A stretch of 64,000 nucleotides of DNA from JAAELZ01 sp965237485 (GTDB lineage Bacteria > Pseudomonadota > Gammaproteobacteria > Arenicellales > Poriferihabitantaceae). This document shows positions 17,160 through 29,017 of this stretch, in pieces. A program made the position numbers and the translations under genes. Within the stretch, counting starts at the first letter, position 1. The number at the start of each line of letters is the position of its first letter. The stretch covers positions 800,982 to 864,981 of the forward strand of contig CBDEFQ010000004.1 in NCBI GenBank assembly GCA_965237485.1. The letters run 5' to 3'. The notes beneath the pieces are model-generated. The model was given only the letters and a program-made list of their open reading frames with translations, was not told the DNA's origin and searched no databases.

Positions 17160-18704
17160 TTAATGGTAGTACTCGGCGCCGCGCACATTGGCATGCGTGG
17201 CGGGTAAAGATTGTTCTTTGTCGGTTTCAATGGGTAATTTGTCGAGGCCAGTCGTTAGGATCGACGAGAGATTTTTATAGTGCAAACCGCCAATTTTCTC
17301 AGCTCTAAGGCAAGCCGCTTCCAGTCGATCTTTGCCGTACTTCTTGGCAAGATTTAAGATTCCTAAGCAAGCGCGGTAGCCGTGTTCTGGGTGCGGTCGG
17401 CTTTCCAGCTGATAGCGCACCACGCGCCCGGTTGCGGGCCCAATGCTCTGTGCCCAGTTGATGAACCTACTCGGTGTCCACTCTTGATGCTTTGCGTGGG
17501 CTTTGGGCATATGCGCCGTGTTGGTGGTATGGCCGCTTGGCGTTCGTGACCTAGGATGTTCGGCCACGCACTTGCCCTGATAGAACACAGCGACTGTCTG
17601 CTCACCCGCATGCACCATGACTTCTTCGCCACGCAGGCGGTACGGGACTGAGTAGTGATGGCTGTCGTAACTGACGTGGTAGTCGATGTGCGTACGCGCT
17701 TTAACCACGTGGCGGTAGGCGTAAGGCGCACTGGGTAAGGGCTTGAGCGCTGGCTTATCAATGGACTCAAACTGCGATTGTCGAGAGCCTGGGCGTTGTT
17801 TAAAAGGCCTGCTATTGAGATCATCAAGCAAGATACGAATCGCCTGATTGGCCTGACCCAAACCGAACAACTGGAGCTTACGCAAGCGCATCATGATCCA
17901 GCGCTCGACGATTTGCACACCGACCTCGGCCTTTGATTTGTCCTGAGGCTTGTACGGCCGCGCGGGGATCACGGCCGTTTGGTAATACGCGGCCAGTTGC
18001 GCGTAACTGGGATTCAGTTCTGGGTCGTAACGACACGCCTTGGAGACCGCGCTCTTAAGGTTGTCGGGCACCACCACTTCCGGCACACCGCCGTAAAACT
18101 CAAAGGCACGAACGTGTGAACCTATCCAATCGGGTAAGCGTTGTGTCCAGGTGGCTTCAGCGTACGTATAAGAGCTTGCTCCAAGCACGCAGACAAACAC
18201 CTGCGCGGCGCGTTCCTCACCCGTGGCCGAATCAATGATTTACAGTGTTAGACCCGCGTAATCAACGAATAACTTCTCGCCAGCACGATGGGTTTGGCGC
18301 ATCGAGATGCGTTGCTTCTTATGCCATGCGCGGTACAGAACCGTGAAACGCGAATAACTGTAATGATTCTTTGGGTGCCGCTCGGCGTATTCCTCCCACA
18401 ACAATTGCCGGGTCATGCCTTTGCGGGATAGCTCCACCGACATCTCAGCGAAGTCGGGCTCGTTAAGCGACGCGGTAGCCGCGCCATTACGTTTGGGTCG
18501 TAATATCGCCAGTAATTGTGCTTCATCCGTATTGGGTGGCAGTGGCCACCCGATGCCCGCTAAGCGGGCGCGGGTAAGGTATTTTGAGATTACACCAACC
18601 GACAGACCTAAACTACGGGCAATCTTTCGGTGCGATAAATGCGCTTCATGGTGCAAGCGCAGGATGTCTTTGAGTCTTAACACAGTGACCTTCTTAGGTT
18701 TCAT
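17160..18704 (-). pseudogene. istA: IS21 transposase istA with an in-frame stop
   Basis: The two frames 18243-18704 and 17160-18239 are in phase and separated only by a TAA at 18240-18242 (after VDYAGLTL). Read through, the protein has the IS21 HTH (LHHEAHLSHRKIARSLGLSV), the first catalytic Asp region (EKLFVDYAG), ending, after the stop, in the rve domain with VPDNLKSAVSKACRYDPELN. The C terminus is ISL-type and basic. A single nonsense change therefore inactivates this transposase unless suppressed. Confidence 0.85.
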
Positions 18705-19183
18705 AGCGATTCCAATATCCATAGATAAAAGAACTGCAGGTTAACGACAATGGCGTCAACCTCAAGAAGGCGTGGTGAATTACTTAGAAATTCTGCGAAG
18801 CGTGAACAGTGAATTTTACGGTAAGTAAAAAGTGTTCACGCTTCGACAAAATTAAGTGTTCACGGTTGGTGAAATTAGGTGTTCACGCTTCGCAAAATTC
18901 CGTGTTCACGATAGGCAAAAATATGCAGTCAGCTTATTATAATTTCATTTTTAACAGTCGTACTCCATTTACAATCACCAAACCCATATACATGCTCATA
19001 TGTGTTGTTTCCTTTTTCTAAGATATCTTTAGGTTTACCATACACGTGATAATAAGAAATATGATCACCAATATGGCTATCGTTTCCATCCTTAAAACTA
19101 TGTCTCGCCTGTTCTACAGACGAACCACAAGCTTCTAGTTGAAGAAAACTTAATAAAAACAATATTTTTAAAAGTTTATGCAT

Positions 19184-19330
19184 ATCAAATTCTCCTTCGT
19201 ATTCTTGCTCTGTGAGTAATGATTACGTTTAAAACCTCAATGGGTATGACAGAGGCACAACAAAAGGCGTAGCAACTAACACATTTCCAAAATTAACTAC
19301 TTGTCAAAGATTTCCCCTTACCTGCAGCCC
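19184..19330 (-). repeat. Duplicated remnant of the giant toxin's 3' end
   Basis: This segment repeats the last ~40 codons of the RHS gene (present at 19655-19769 plus 21164-21190) at about 90% identity, followed by its own lipoprotein gene. One base is missing relative to the toxin (AGGCACAAC against AGGCCACAAC), so the frame is lost. The unit toxin-tip plus lipoprotein has thus been duplicated in tandem. Confidence 0.7.
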
Positions 19331-19344
19331 TTAATATAAACTTA

Positions 19345-19653
19345 TCAAGGGGCAAACCCAGACTGCACATAACAAGGTGAAGGATCGCTAATATAGCGCC
19401 AGCTTATTATAATTTCATTTTTAACGGTCGTACTCCATTTACAATCACCAAATCCATATATGTGCTCATAAAGGCTATTTTCTATTTCTATTACACTTTT
19501 AGGTTTAATATGTATATCATGATAAGAAATATGTTTGCCAACGAGACTATCGTTTCCACCCTTGAAATTACGTCTTGCCTGTTCTACAGACGAGCCACAG
19601 GCCTCTAGTTGAAAAAAACTTAATAAAAGTAATACTTTAAAAAATTTATGCAT
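19345..19653 (-). CDS. Small lipoprotein 2, putative immunity protein of the RHS toxin
   Basis: This 102-residue protein has a lipoprotein signal (MHKFFKVLLLLSFFQLEACG) and a short mature domain with two Cys near the end (GFGDCKWS, SPCYVQ). Its ATG lies one base after the TGA of the giant RHS gene, so translation is coupled. A paralogue lies directly downstream. Small genes right after RHS or contact-dependent toxins usually encode cognate immunity proteins. That role is inference here; a secreted accessory factor is possible. Confidence 0.55.
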   Translation of the reverse strand: MHKFFKVLLLLSFFQLEACGSSVEQARRNFKGGNDSLVGKHISYHDIHIKPKSVIEIENSLYEHIYGFGDCKWSTTVKNEIIISWRYISDPSPCYVQSGFAP

Positions 19654-19769
19654 ATCAAATGCTCCTTCGTGTTCTTGCTCTGTGAGTAATAGTTACGTTT
19701 AAAGCCTCAATGGGTATGACAGAGGCCACAACAAAAGGCGTAGCAACTAACACATTTCCAAAATTAACT

Positions 19770-21163
19770 GAGTTATGCCCGAATCTGGTGTATGAGGCAT
19801 TTTCTTCAAGCGGCCTCGGTTTGATCTGAGTAGTCATTAGTTTGCTCTATTCCATCTTTAAATGGAACCCCTTGAATCACTTTTGCTAGATAGGCGAACC
19901 CGCGTATTCGGTTCCACTTTTTCTCTGCGCACTGACCCAGCTTGAACATCATACTTAACATGCCATCACGGCTAAGACATCCCTTGCATCGTTTGGTACG
20001 GTGTCGGATAGTCGCGAATGTTGATTCAATTGGATTCGTAGTACGTATGCTCATCCAGTGCTTGGCAGGGAACGAGTAGAACGTCATTAACTCTTCGCGA
20101 TCTTTTTCCAAGCACTGCGTGGCTTTTGGATACTTGTCTTGATAGGTTTTAATGAATAATTGATAGGCGCTTTGCGCCGCTTCTTTGGTTTCTTCCTGCC
20201 AAATGTTATGCAGAGCTGCTTTTGCTTTGGGCTGCACCGATTTAGGCAGCTTGTTCAGCACGTTGGCCGTTTTATGCACCCAGCACCGTTGATGTTTAGT
20301 GCCAGGATAGACTTCTTCCAGGGCATTCCAAAAGCCTAAAGCACCATCACCGATGCCCCGCTCTGGTTGATTCAGGCCTCGCTCCTTGAGTGCCAACAAC
20401 ACCTCTCGCCAACTCTGCGTAGACTCTCGCTCACCGTCTTCAATCGCCAGTAATTTCTTGTGACCGCGCTCATTCACTCCGATGACAACTAAGGCACAGA
20501 GTCGGCCCTCATCGCCGCGCAGGCCGCTGTGTATCCCGTCCGCCCATAGATAAACCCATCGATCTCGATCTAAACCTTCTCTATTCCAATCCTTGTACTC
20601 CTGAGACCACGTTGCTTTGAGCTTACTCACTGTGCTTGATGATAACCCAGTCGCTGATTGACCCACTAGCACGCTCAGTGCATCCCCCATTTCTCCAGTG
20701 CTGACACCCTTGAGATACAGCCAAGGCAAGGCCGCTTCCAGTGTTCTCGTTTTACGCACATACAGCGGCACTAAAGCAGATCGAAAGGTGATCGGTACTC
20801 CAGTGCGGGAGCGCACCTTGGGGATACGTACTTTGACTGGGCCGATCCCGGTTTGCAGTTCACGTTCTGGCAAATAGCCGTTACGAACGACACCAGCGTG
20901 TCCTGAATCTGAGACTTTGTCACAATTGCGATACAGCAGTTCAGATAACTCACTCTCGACCGCGGTTTGAATGAGTTGCCTGGCGCCATTGCGAATCAAT
21001 TCTTGCAGCGGATCGATGCTTTGCTCTGGCTTTTCAAAGGAAATAATTTTATTCTGTTTCATAGTGGCGTATGTCTGTGGAAGTTTAAGTTGTTGTAAAC
21101 TCAACTCATCCCGATACGCCGCTTTTAGTCAACTACTCCATACACCACTTTCAGGCATAACTC
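19770..21163 (-). mobile_element. IS256-family element, copy C (complete)
   Basis: The element is 1,394 bp with ends GAGTTATGCC/GGCATAACTC. A 9-bp target duplication AAATTAACT (19761-19769 and 21164-21172) flanks it. It is inserted 35 codons before the stop of the giant RHS gene, replacing the native tail by LSYA and a stop. Confidence 0.93.
19806..21104 (-). CDS. IS256-family transposase (copy C)
   Basis: This 432-residue transposase is nearly identical to copy A. It differs, for example, in SELLYRNCDK for SERLYRNCDK, VPLYVRK for VPPYVRK, QPERGIGDG for QPELGIGDG and KTYQDKY for KTCQDKY. The catalytic surroundings (WADGIHSGLRGDEG, GDGALGFWNALEE, NPIESTFATIRHR) are unchanged. It is intact. 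Its gene fills the element that truncates the RHS gene. Confidence 0.93.
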   Translation of the reverse strand: MSLQQLKLPQTYATMKQNKIISFEKPEQSIDPLQELIRNGARQLIQTAVESELSELLYRNCDKVSDSGHAGVVRNGYLPERELQTGIGPVKVRIPKVRSRTGVPITFRSALVPLYVRKTRTLEAALPWLYLKGVSTGEMGDALSVLVGQSATGLSSSTVSKLKATWSQEYKDWNREGLDRDRWVYLWADGIHSGLRGDEGRLCALVVIGVNERGHKKLLAIEDGERESTQSWREVLLALKERGLNQPERGIGDGALGFWNALEEVYPGTKHQRCWVHKTANVLNKLPKSVQPKAKAALHNIWQEETKEAAQSAYQLFIKTYQDKYPKATQCLEKDREELMTFYSFPAKHWMSIRTTNPIESTFATIRHRTKRCKGCLSRDGMLSMMFKLGQCAEKKWNRIRGFAYLAKVIQGVPFKDGIEQTNDYSDQTEAA

Positions 21164-24100
21164 AAATTAACTGCTTGCCCAAGACTTCCCGATAATGTTC
21201 CGGGTCTTATATTTCCAGTTAATTGGTTATACCAAATGCGATTATTTAAAAAATCATGTGGTCCTGCAAAAGCCTCTACTACTAAATCTTGCAATGATCC
21301 TGGGGCATATTTACGTCCAAATATTTCACCTCCTCGACCTTGAATTCCCCCTAATTCACTTGGAGCTTGATTAGATACATTTGGGTCATGTCGACCACCA
21401 CCTAACTTAAAATCATCCCCCTTAAAACCAGCGCTTTCACCAGTTGCATTCCTTATATCTATAGTTGATTGGTCGATCATAGAGTTGCGCATATACTGAG
21501 ACGCCTCACCTAAACCTGCTATTGCAAAAGCTAAATTAAAGCCCTTGCTAAAACTGCCGCCTGAAAGTTTACTGGATAACCCTCCTGCAACTCCAAGTGA
21601 GACTGCTTTTGCAGTATGTCCTAGCCCACTTAACACGACCTTCGTAGTACGTACTACTCCTTGTGCAGTATGTTTTACGCTATTGATTGTTCTAGTCAGA
21701 TTAGAACCTGCACCCAACCCACTAAAATAGCCGCCTACTCCTACAGCAATTGCCCCAGTTAAAGCTCCAGTTAACGCTCCTTTTAGACTTCCGGTTAATA
21801 TTAGCCCCGAAGCAGCTCCCGCCAACGCGCCCGAAATTGCTCCACCTATGGTGACTGCAGCGAGTGATGTGGATGCTACAGTCGTCGTGGCTGTACTCAA
21901 CAAAGAAGCAGCCCACCCAGCAGCGGCTCCTGCCGTGAAGTATGTGATTGCTATTGCCGCAACAGTCGCGGCAATCACTTTATTATATTTTCGATAAAAG
22001 CTACTCTGTTTCTTTAGATAGTTGTGTGTAGCCTTATAAGCGTAATAACCAGAATATACTTTAATCGAGACTTCAATTACCTTAACAATGGCCTTCACCA
22101 CTTGCTTAATAATTTTCAGCGTATTCTTAACGAATTTCTTAAATGACTTAATCAATCCGCCTAAAAAATAGCCACTTGGATCATTCACCGATAGTGGATT
22201 ATTCCAAACGTAACTATAGCGATTAAAACTTTGGGTATTCAGAGGTGCTTCAATATGCGGATCAGCACTCACAAACCGTCCAAAAGTGGCATCATATACA
22301 CGGCCTTTCATATGAACCAAATCATGGGCTTTTAAGTATTTATGTCCTGTGAAGCTCCGATCGGTAAAGTTTAGTGGCAATATTCCCGCTAATGCCACCT
22401 GCTGCCCTTGATCCACCACCATCGTGCGAAGCTTCCCAAAGGCATCGTAATGTCGTCGCTCGACCACCTCCCCGATATCATCAGTAATCATCACGATGGA
22501 GTCCAAATGATCCTGATGCAAATAGTGTGTGTCATTCACAGCAGATAAATCACTCGCTGTTTTAATCACCGCAATGGGGTGACCTGATACCGTTAGATGG
22601 TGAATCGACTCTACCTCAAAGCCCTTTCGATTTTCTTCATAAATGCCGCCAACATAGCGGGTTTCCCTTGCTTGACTACCGATGCTTTCCGATTGGTAGA
22701 CCATCTGACGTTCAGGGCCATACTCAAATCGGTTTTCGCCCTGACCGCTTGTGACTTGCGTGGGTTTATTGAATGAGGCAAAGGTAAATACTTTACCATT
22801 ACCTTGAGTTTGGTTTCCGTTGGCATCATAGGTAAAACTTGCATTAATCATTCCCGAAGTACTGATTAATGCGTGGACTCCCGCACTATCAGATTGTTTG
22901 CCTTGACCATATTGATAATGCCCTACATCACTTTTGTAGGTAATATTGCCTAAGGCATCGTATTCAAATGACTGGCTAGTCAAGCCTAATACTTGATAAT
23001 CCGTTGCACCTTGCCCGCTTAAATCAGCGTCGGTTAAACGGTTCATATTATCGTAAGTAAATTGCTCATACAGATCGCTCACCGTATCACTACGCTCTGT
23101 CAAATTACCGATGGCATTGTACTGAAAGAACATGGATTGCAAGCTATCATTTTCTTTGCTTGCTGCTACCTGCAACATACGCCCCGCACTATCGTAAGCC
23201 CATTCACTTTCTACTCCATTACCGTATTTGACTTTTTCAGCCTGACCACGGGCATTAAAGGCCAGCGCTTCCCAGTAGACTTTAGTAGTGGTTTCTAAGC
23301 TATCGGTGGCTGATGTTACTTGCTCCTCAAGCACTTTCACTTGCTCATTCAGCGCCGTGACCGGTGCTACGATTTCGTCGTATTGCGCTCGGTGATAGAC
23401 TAATTGCTCATAATCATTGGTCGCCTTAAGCGCGTCTTCTTTAACTTGTGCCTGGCCTTTTGTCACCAAACAATATTCTGAAGTCTCTTCGACACCTTCT
23501 CGCTCAATACATTGGCTACCCACCTTACTGCGTTTATCCCATTTTCCCGCTAAGTTTTCATAAGTAGTCAAATGAGTCTTTTGTGTGGTTAGGTAACTCT
23601 GAGCACGGTCATTGTGGGTGCGCATGAGATTTTCTTTGGTTCTAGCGGAGTTGTAATAACTCTGGGTCTTTCGGTAGGCGTCCTGAGATTCACGGGCACG
23701 GCTATCGGCGGTACGATAATAACGCTCTGCGTCTTTGCCTCGTTGCTGAGCCCGTTTAAAATCACCTTCAATTCTCGGCCCCCAGTGTTTTGCCCATTTT
23801 TCTGCCGTCTTTGCCGTTTCTTCAGAGGCTTCTTTTTCCTGACACTCCGCTCCTTTTAAAGCTACATCGTAATTATTGTGACATATTCCTCCAAGTATCT
23901 TCGCTAAGTTATTTTGCTGTGCTCTAGCTGAACGCGCCCAATAATTAGCATTACTCGCTGCGTCCTGACCTTTGCGGGCATAGTTTTGGGCTTCGCCCGA
24001 TTTAGCATTTCCCACATTCGTCCATTGCACATAGTTCTTGTGAATGGCTAAATACTGGTTGTAGTAGGTCTGGGCCAGATTAGATTGCGTCGATACTTTA

Positions 24101-27100
24101 GCGCCCCATTCATCCGCTTGTTCTTGTGCCGTTTTCGCCTGTTCATAAATTCCTTCGATTTCTTCCTGAACAGGTTTAATGACTGTTTGATATTTCTCAA
24201 ATTCTTCTTGATGGTATTTAAGCTGATCTTTGACCTCATCATAAGCCCCTGTTGCGGCATAATGCGCATCTTGGTATTGGTCGTAAATCGATCGGTATGC
24301 CCCATAACTCCCGACATCCATACTTGACAGACGTTTTGGAAAACCATAACTGTCTTGCTCTAGACGCGTAGTTAATCCTGACGGGTATTTCGTCCACGCC
24401 ACTTTATTCGAGGCACGATGGTAGCCACGCTCTGTAGCATAATTATTCCCTTTGATTGTCGTTTCTTCTTTTATTGCTCGACCAAACTGATCATAATCGT
24501 GGGTACGCACATAACCCCCAGGGCTCGTCACTTGATGTAACGCCCCTTTGGCATTCATCCCAGTATTACCTAAGGCCGCTGTATCAAATGTCCAACGCGT
24601 AACGCCTTCCGGTTCGGTGCGTTTCACCAGACGGTTTAACACATCGTATTCCATAGTGACGACCTGTCCTTTGGCGTCAGTCTGACTCAACATATTACCG
24701 AAAGCATCGTAGGTATAATTCCAAATACCCATATCAGGATCAGACATATAAACCTTACGACCCAACAGGTCATAACGATTCTCTACCACATTGCCATTAG
24801 GGTCATTAGTGGTTAGCAAACGACCTTCTACATCGTAGCGATAGGTCATGCTATTGCCGTCAAAATCCGTGGAGCGGATGGGCTTACCTTTTAGATTATT
24901 TTCTACCGTGCGCGTTTGATTAAGCGCATTGGTAACGGAAGAAAATAATAAGGTTTTATTGATCGAAACTTCTGCGCCATCTACAGATATTTGTTTGACG
25001 ACTCTACCTTGGGCATCATAAACACTGCGTGTAAACTTAGCTTCCTCATCCTCAAATCGTGGCTGGCTAACCGCTACTTTACGGCCTTGAGAGTCGTACT
25101 GGGTTTCGAGTAAGACTTGTTTTTCGCCATAACCCACACTTTTCTTTAGAATCTCTCGGCTATAGGCATCAAAATACACCGTCTGCGGGGCTTCGCCCTG
25201 ATCATCCAGCGCCGCCACAAAATACATCGCGTGAGTTGGGCAGGTAGGGGTCGTTGCCGCTTCACACCAATACGGCAATGCTATTTTACGTTTGCCACGC
25301 GCTTCCTCACGCTTAATTTCATCCTTAATTACCATACCAAATTTATTGTAGACCGTTTCTTTGGTCAGGCCATTAGGATCAGTAGCACGTAATACTTTAC
25401 CCGTTAGGGGGCTAAATGCCACAGTAGAGATAAAACCTAAAGGATTGGTAGTAGAAGCTGGAAAACGGCCATCTTCTGTGTAAGTAGAAGTCGTAGTGAC
25501 TACTTTATCACCTGCTTTGGTTGTAGTCTTGATGACATTACCAAACCCATCGTATTCATAGATTTTAGATAATGCTAATTCATGATCGGGGTTAATGGAT
25601 TCTGATTTCACATACCCATTGGCTAAATATTCGGCTGTGGACATACGCATTACTGGCGTAAGTCCCGTTGCTGAATTGGTAACCGTTACCTCTAACTGTT
25701 TACCGAGCACCCAACGGCTCGTGTCATTTTCAAAACGACGGCGAGTGACTTTGGACACTTCTTGCCCACCCGACAGGGTTTTGCTTTCCTCGAAAACCGT
25801 ATTAGCAAACTCATCAATTTCAGAAGCATTGATCTTGGTTAAGACTTCACCACGATCATAATGCGTGGTTCGCACTTCTGAAACAGATGAATAAATCGTA
25901 TTGTTATTATTAAAATTGTGGACTTGATAAAAATTCTCGGTCTCTGAGGTCTTTTGTCCATCATAGAAACTAGTAGATTTTTTCGTTAAACTCACCAGAG
26001 GCCAATCTTGATGAAAGGTAGTTTCAATGGCGGTATTAGTACGCGCATCACTAACCCGTTTGGCTTCTAATCCTAGACCTCCTCGGCCTGTAATATTAGT
26101 ACGAAAACCTTGATACTGGTGATCGACTTTGTACCAGCCTTCGCCTTCCAGATTGTTAAAAATACTATTCGGATGACGTAACCCGTCCATTTTATAAACG
26201 CGGCTCACCAAAGCACGCGGACTATTCATCTTTATATTTGGATAAACCGAGTCCTGACTGCCGGGTGTATAAATATGAGGGTCATTGGATAATCCATATT
26301 TAAGCCGAGAGACTACTTTTAAACCGTTGATGGTTTCAACTAAAACACCCGGACGTTCTCCCTGCGCCACACTTGGACCACTATAGGTAATGGGCGCACT
26401 GCCTTCAAAGGAAGTAAACACTTCGGGTAATAAGTCTCGATTTAAATCAGCCGCTCTATAGAGTGGCGTACTGTTTTGATTGGTAAAATGTTGGTATAAA
26501 GGAATCGGAACCAAACGGTTGGCTAAGTTGGCCGTCTGCTCCATCCAACCACCGCCGTTATGTTGCCAGATAGTTCGGTAAGTAATATTATTGCTATTAC
26601 GGTAATAAATGACATATTCAGGACGTCCATCTGCGTCTAAATCCATGTGACTACCATACAAATCAGTGGTGCCGTCACTACGATAGCCGATACTTGCTTG
26701 GGGCGGCGTGTAATTAGAGGCTGAAATAAATCCAATGCCATTATTTAACCACGCGTTTAAACTCTGGTTACCATTGGCATGGCGTACTGCCTGCCAGATA
26801 TCAATGAGTCCATCACCATTAATGTCGGTTAATTGCGCCATCGAGACGCCTTTAGTATTAACGATATAGTCGTTGATCACAACAGGTAGCTGATAACCCG
26901 AGTCGACTTTAAAACCTTGACCTGTATTTAAGTAAACGCCTTGATGTATTCCTGCACTTGTTTTACTCGAAATCACCACATCCGCTAAACCGTCGCTATT
27001 AATATCAACTAGCTCACCCCGGCTTTCCCCCTCAGCATTACTGGAATAGTCCAATAATAATGCAGGAATTTTATAGGCCATAGAGACTTGATAGACAACG

Positions 27101-27415
27101 GTATTACCAACGGATTGATTCAACCACGTTTTTTGATTAACGCTGCCGTCCTGATTTTTAATTGAGGAAACAATATCACTTCGTCCGTCCCCATCCACAT
27201 CGGCTAAAAACCCACCACTTCGAGGATAACCTGTTTCGTCAATACTAAATAACGTTGCGGGTAGCGACTGTGATGCAGCACTAAAACCCCAACCTGTATT
27301 TAGCCAGACTTTATTTTGACTTAGATAGTCCGTATGATTTGAAGTATAAGAAACGATCACATCGGCTAAGCCATCGCCATTCACATCATCCAATTGCGCA
27401 AAGGGAATACCTTCA
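21164..27415 (-). CDS. Giant RHS protein, central and C-terminal segment
   Basis: This 6,252-nt open segment lies between the IS3-like element and IS256. It begins in VCBS/FG-GAP repeats (DVNGDGLADVIV, DVDGDGRSDIV, DINSDGLADVV, DINGDGLIDIW) and continues with TcdB-like linkers. YD repeats follow (YDALGNITYKSD, YDANGNQTQG). A 340-residue coiled-coil insert lies at about 23,270-24,300. The RHS core is LHQDHLDSIVMITDDIGE, GRVYDATFGRFVSADP and NNPLSVNDPSGY. After it come basic helices, a hydrophobic Gly/Ala-rich stretch, and a tip with AFAGPHDFLNNRIWYNQLTG. RHS shells enclose a C-terminal effector; here the tip has no recognised enzyme motif. Confidence 0.85.
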
Positions 27416-27479
27416 TTATCCCCAGACGTCAGGGTAGTTGCACACATTTTAATTCACAAGGGGCGGCGGAGAAATACTC

Positions 27480-27971
27480 ATGCCGAAATATAGCGTAGAA
27501 CGAAGAGAAGCTGTTTTATCTAAATTATTATCATCAAATAGTCAGTCCTTCGCAGAAATATCTAGAGAAGAAGGAATCAGTGTTCAAACCTTGTATGATT
27601 GGCGAAATAAAGCCAGACGATCAGGAGTTTTAATGCCTAATAGTGATTCATCTAATCAGTGGGATTGCCAAACTAAGTTCACCGTAGTTCTTGAAACTGC
27701 TGCGATGAATGAACAAGAATTATCTGCGTATTGCCGAGAGAAAGGCCTATACCCTACTCAAATAACGCAATGGCGAGAAGCTTGTATTAATGGTGTTGAT
27801 GAGGCTCTCATTAGCCCTAAAGTTGCGCGTGATGAAATACGTGCGTTAAAAAAAGACAAGAAGAAGCTAGAAACCCAGCTGCGCCGCAAAGATAAAGCCT
27901 TGGCTGAAACGGCCGCATTATTAGTATTACAAAAAAAGTTTCAGGCGCTTTGGGAGGACGAGGAAGTATGA
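27480..27971 (+). CDS. IS3-like OrfA (HTH protein), copy 1
   Basis: This 163-residue protein has two helix-turn-helix regions: SRREGISVQTLYDWRNKARR-like sequence near residues 20-50, and AYCREKGLYPTQITQWREAC near 80-105. A C-terminal leucine-zipper-like stretch follows (LKKDKKKLETQLRRKDKALA). OrfA binds the element ends and dimerises. Its stop overlaps the OrfB start as ATGA at 27968, so translation is coupled rather than relying on programmed frameshifting. Confidence 0.88.
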   Translation: MPKYSVERREAVLSKLLSSNSQSFAEISREEGISVQTLYDWRNKARRSGVLMPNSDSSNQWDCQTKFTVVLETAAMNEQELSAYCREKGLYPTQITQWREACINGVDEALISPKVARDEIRALKKDKKKLETQLRRKDKALAETAALLVLQKKFQALWEDEEV

Positions 27972-29017
27972 TTACGACTCAGACGCGCATTAAAGTAATC
28001 AATGATGTTAATGAAGCAGTAGACGCAGGTTCAAAGCGTTCAAGTGCTTGTGAGTTGGTTGGCCTTGCCGAGTCTACGCTTAGACGTTGGAAGCCAAAAG
28101 GAGAAGATAGTATCCGCAGTGATCAACGTCCTTTGGTAGAAAAGCCAGTCCCTGGCAATAAACTAAGCGAGCAAGAGCAGCAACACATTTTATCGATATG
28201 TAATGAATCGGCATACAATCATTTGCCGCCGTCGCAAATAGTACCGCAGTTGGCTGACAAAGGTATTTATGTGGCCAGCGAGTCTAGCTTTTATCGAGTT
28301 CTCAAGGCGCATGGGCAATTGAAGCACCGCGGCCGCGCCAAACAAAAGCAGTCCCGAATACCCGATACTCATATAGCACTAAAACCTAATGCTGTGTGGA
28401 TGTGGGATATCACCTATTTGGCGACGCGTACTATTGGCAAGCATTATTACCTGTACATGGTAGAAGACCTTTACAGTCGCTATGGCGTTCACTGGGAAGT
28501 ACATCCTGTTGAAAGCGGTGAATTAGGTGCGCAGTTGATGTCTCAGGCGGCTCTAAAAGTGGCTAGCTGCGATGGCATGCCCGTCTTACACAGTGATAAT
28601 GGCAGCCCAATGAAATCGTTCACAATGAGAGCGAAGTTAGAAGCATTAGGAATAAAGCCCTCTTACTCAAGGCCAAGAGTAAGCAATGACAACGCTTATA
28701 TTGAATCCATGTTTAGAACGGTAAAGTATTGCCCTGCGTGGCCTTCTCAAGGCTTCGATAGCTTAGAGGCCGCCCGCCAATGGGTGGGTAAGTTTATGCA
28801 ATGGTATAACGAAGAACATCGTCACAGTGCTATACGCTACGTTACACCTGGCCAGCGTTATCGCGGTGAAGATAGTGCCCTATTAGCAAAACGAGAAGTT
28901 GTTTATCAGGAAGCTAAAGCAGCAAAACCTAATCGGTGGTCTGGCCAAACCCGAAATTGGCGGCCTTGTGGTGCGGTTGCGCTGAACCCACAAAAAGAAG
29001 TATTATTGGCTGCGTAG
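27968..29017 (+). CDS. IS3-like OrfB transposase (rve DDE), copy 1
   Basis: From ATG 27968 (GGGAGG upstream) the protein is 349 aa. It has a N-terminal HTH_21-like region (ACELVGLAESTLRRWKPKG), then the DDE integrase core: first Asp in VWMWDITYLA, second Asp in VLHSDNGSPM, Glu in NDNAYIESMFRTVKY. The C-terminal part is ISXO-like, with RHSAIRYVTPGQRY. The gene is intact and nearly identical to copy 2. Confidence 0.92.
   Translation: MITTQTRIKVINDVNEAVDAGSKRSSACELVGLAESTLRRWKPKGEDSIRSDQRPLVEKPVPGNKLSEQEQQHILSICNESAYNHLPPSQIVPQLADKGIYVASESSFYRVLKAHGQLKHRGRAKQKQSRIPDTHIALKPNAVWMWDITYLATRTIGKHYYLYMVEDLYSRYGVHWEVHPVESGELGAQLMSQAALKVASCDGMPVLHSDNGSPMKSFTMRAKLEALGIKPSYSRPRVSNDNAYIESMFRTVKYCPAWPSQGFDSLEAARQWVGKFMQWYNEEHRHSAIRYVTPGQRYRGEDSALLAKREVVYQEAKAAKPNRWSGQTRNWRPCGAVALNPQKEVLLAA

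Larger units (their letters stand above)
16300..18927 (-). mobile_element. IS21-family element (first type)
   Basis: The element is 2,628 bp. Its ends are TGCGTATTTTTG and ...CAAAAATATGCA, with a nearly perfect 5-bp target duplication (GCCAG 16295-16299, GTCAG 18928-18932). Both ends carry repeated TGTTCACG-type words (several between 18,789 and 18,915), as expected for IS21 transposase sites. It encodes istA (with a nonsense codon) and istB. Confidence 0.85.
16242..19183 (-). pseudogene. Lipoprotein (putative immunity) 1, interrupted by an IS21-like element
   Basis: The 5' part (18928-19183) encodes MHKLLKILFLLSFLQLEACG, a lipoprotein signal with lipobox LEAC, and a mature part 70% or so alike to lipoprotein 2 (19345-19653). 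An IS21-like element inserted at 18927 cuts off the last residues; the missing end (WRYISDPSPCYVQSGFAP and stop) is found at 16242-16299. Removing the IS and one 5-bp duplication gives exactly 102 codons plus stop, as in lipoprotein 2. As it stands the product would be 84 aa. Confidence 0.7.

Noticed and set aside
21722..24347. Several 60-100 codon frames on both strands inside the RHS gene
   Set aside because: They are shadows of a long low-stop gene with no own signals.
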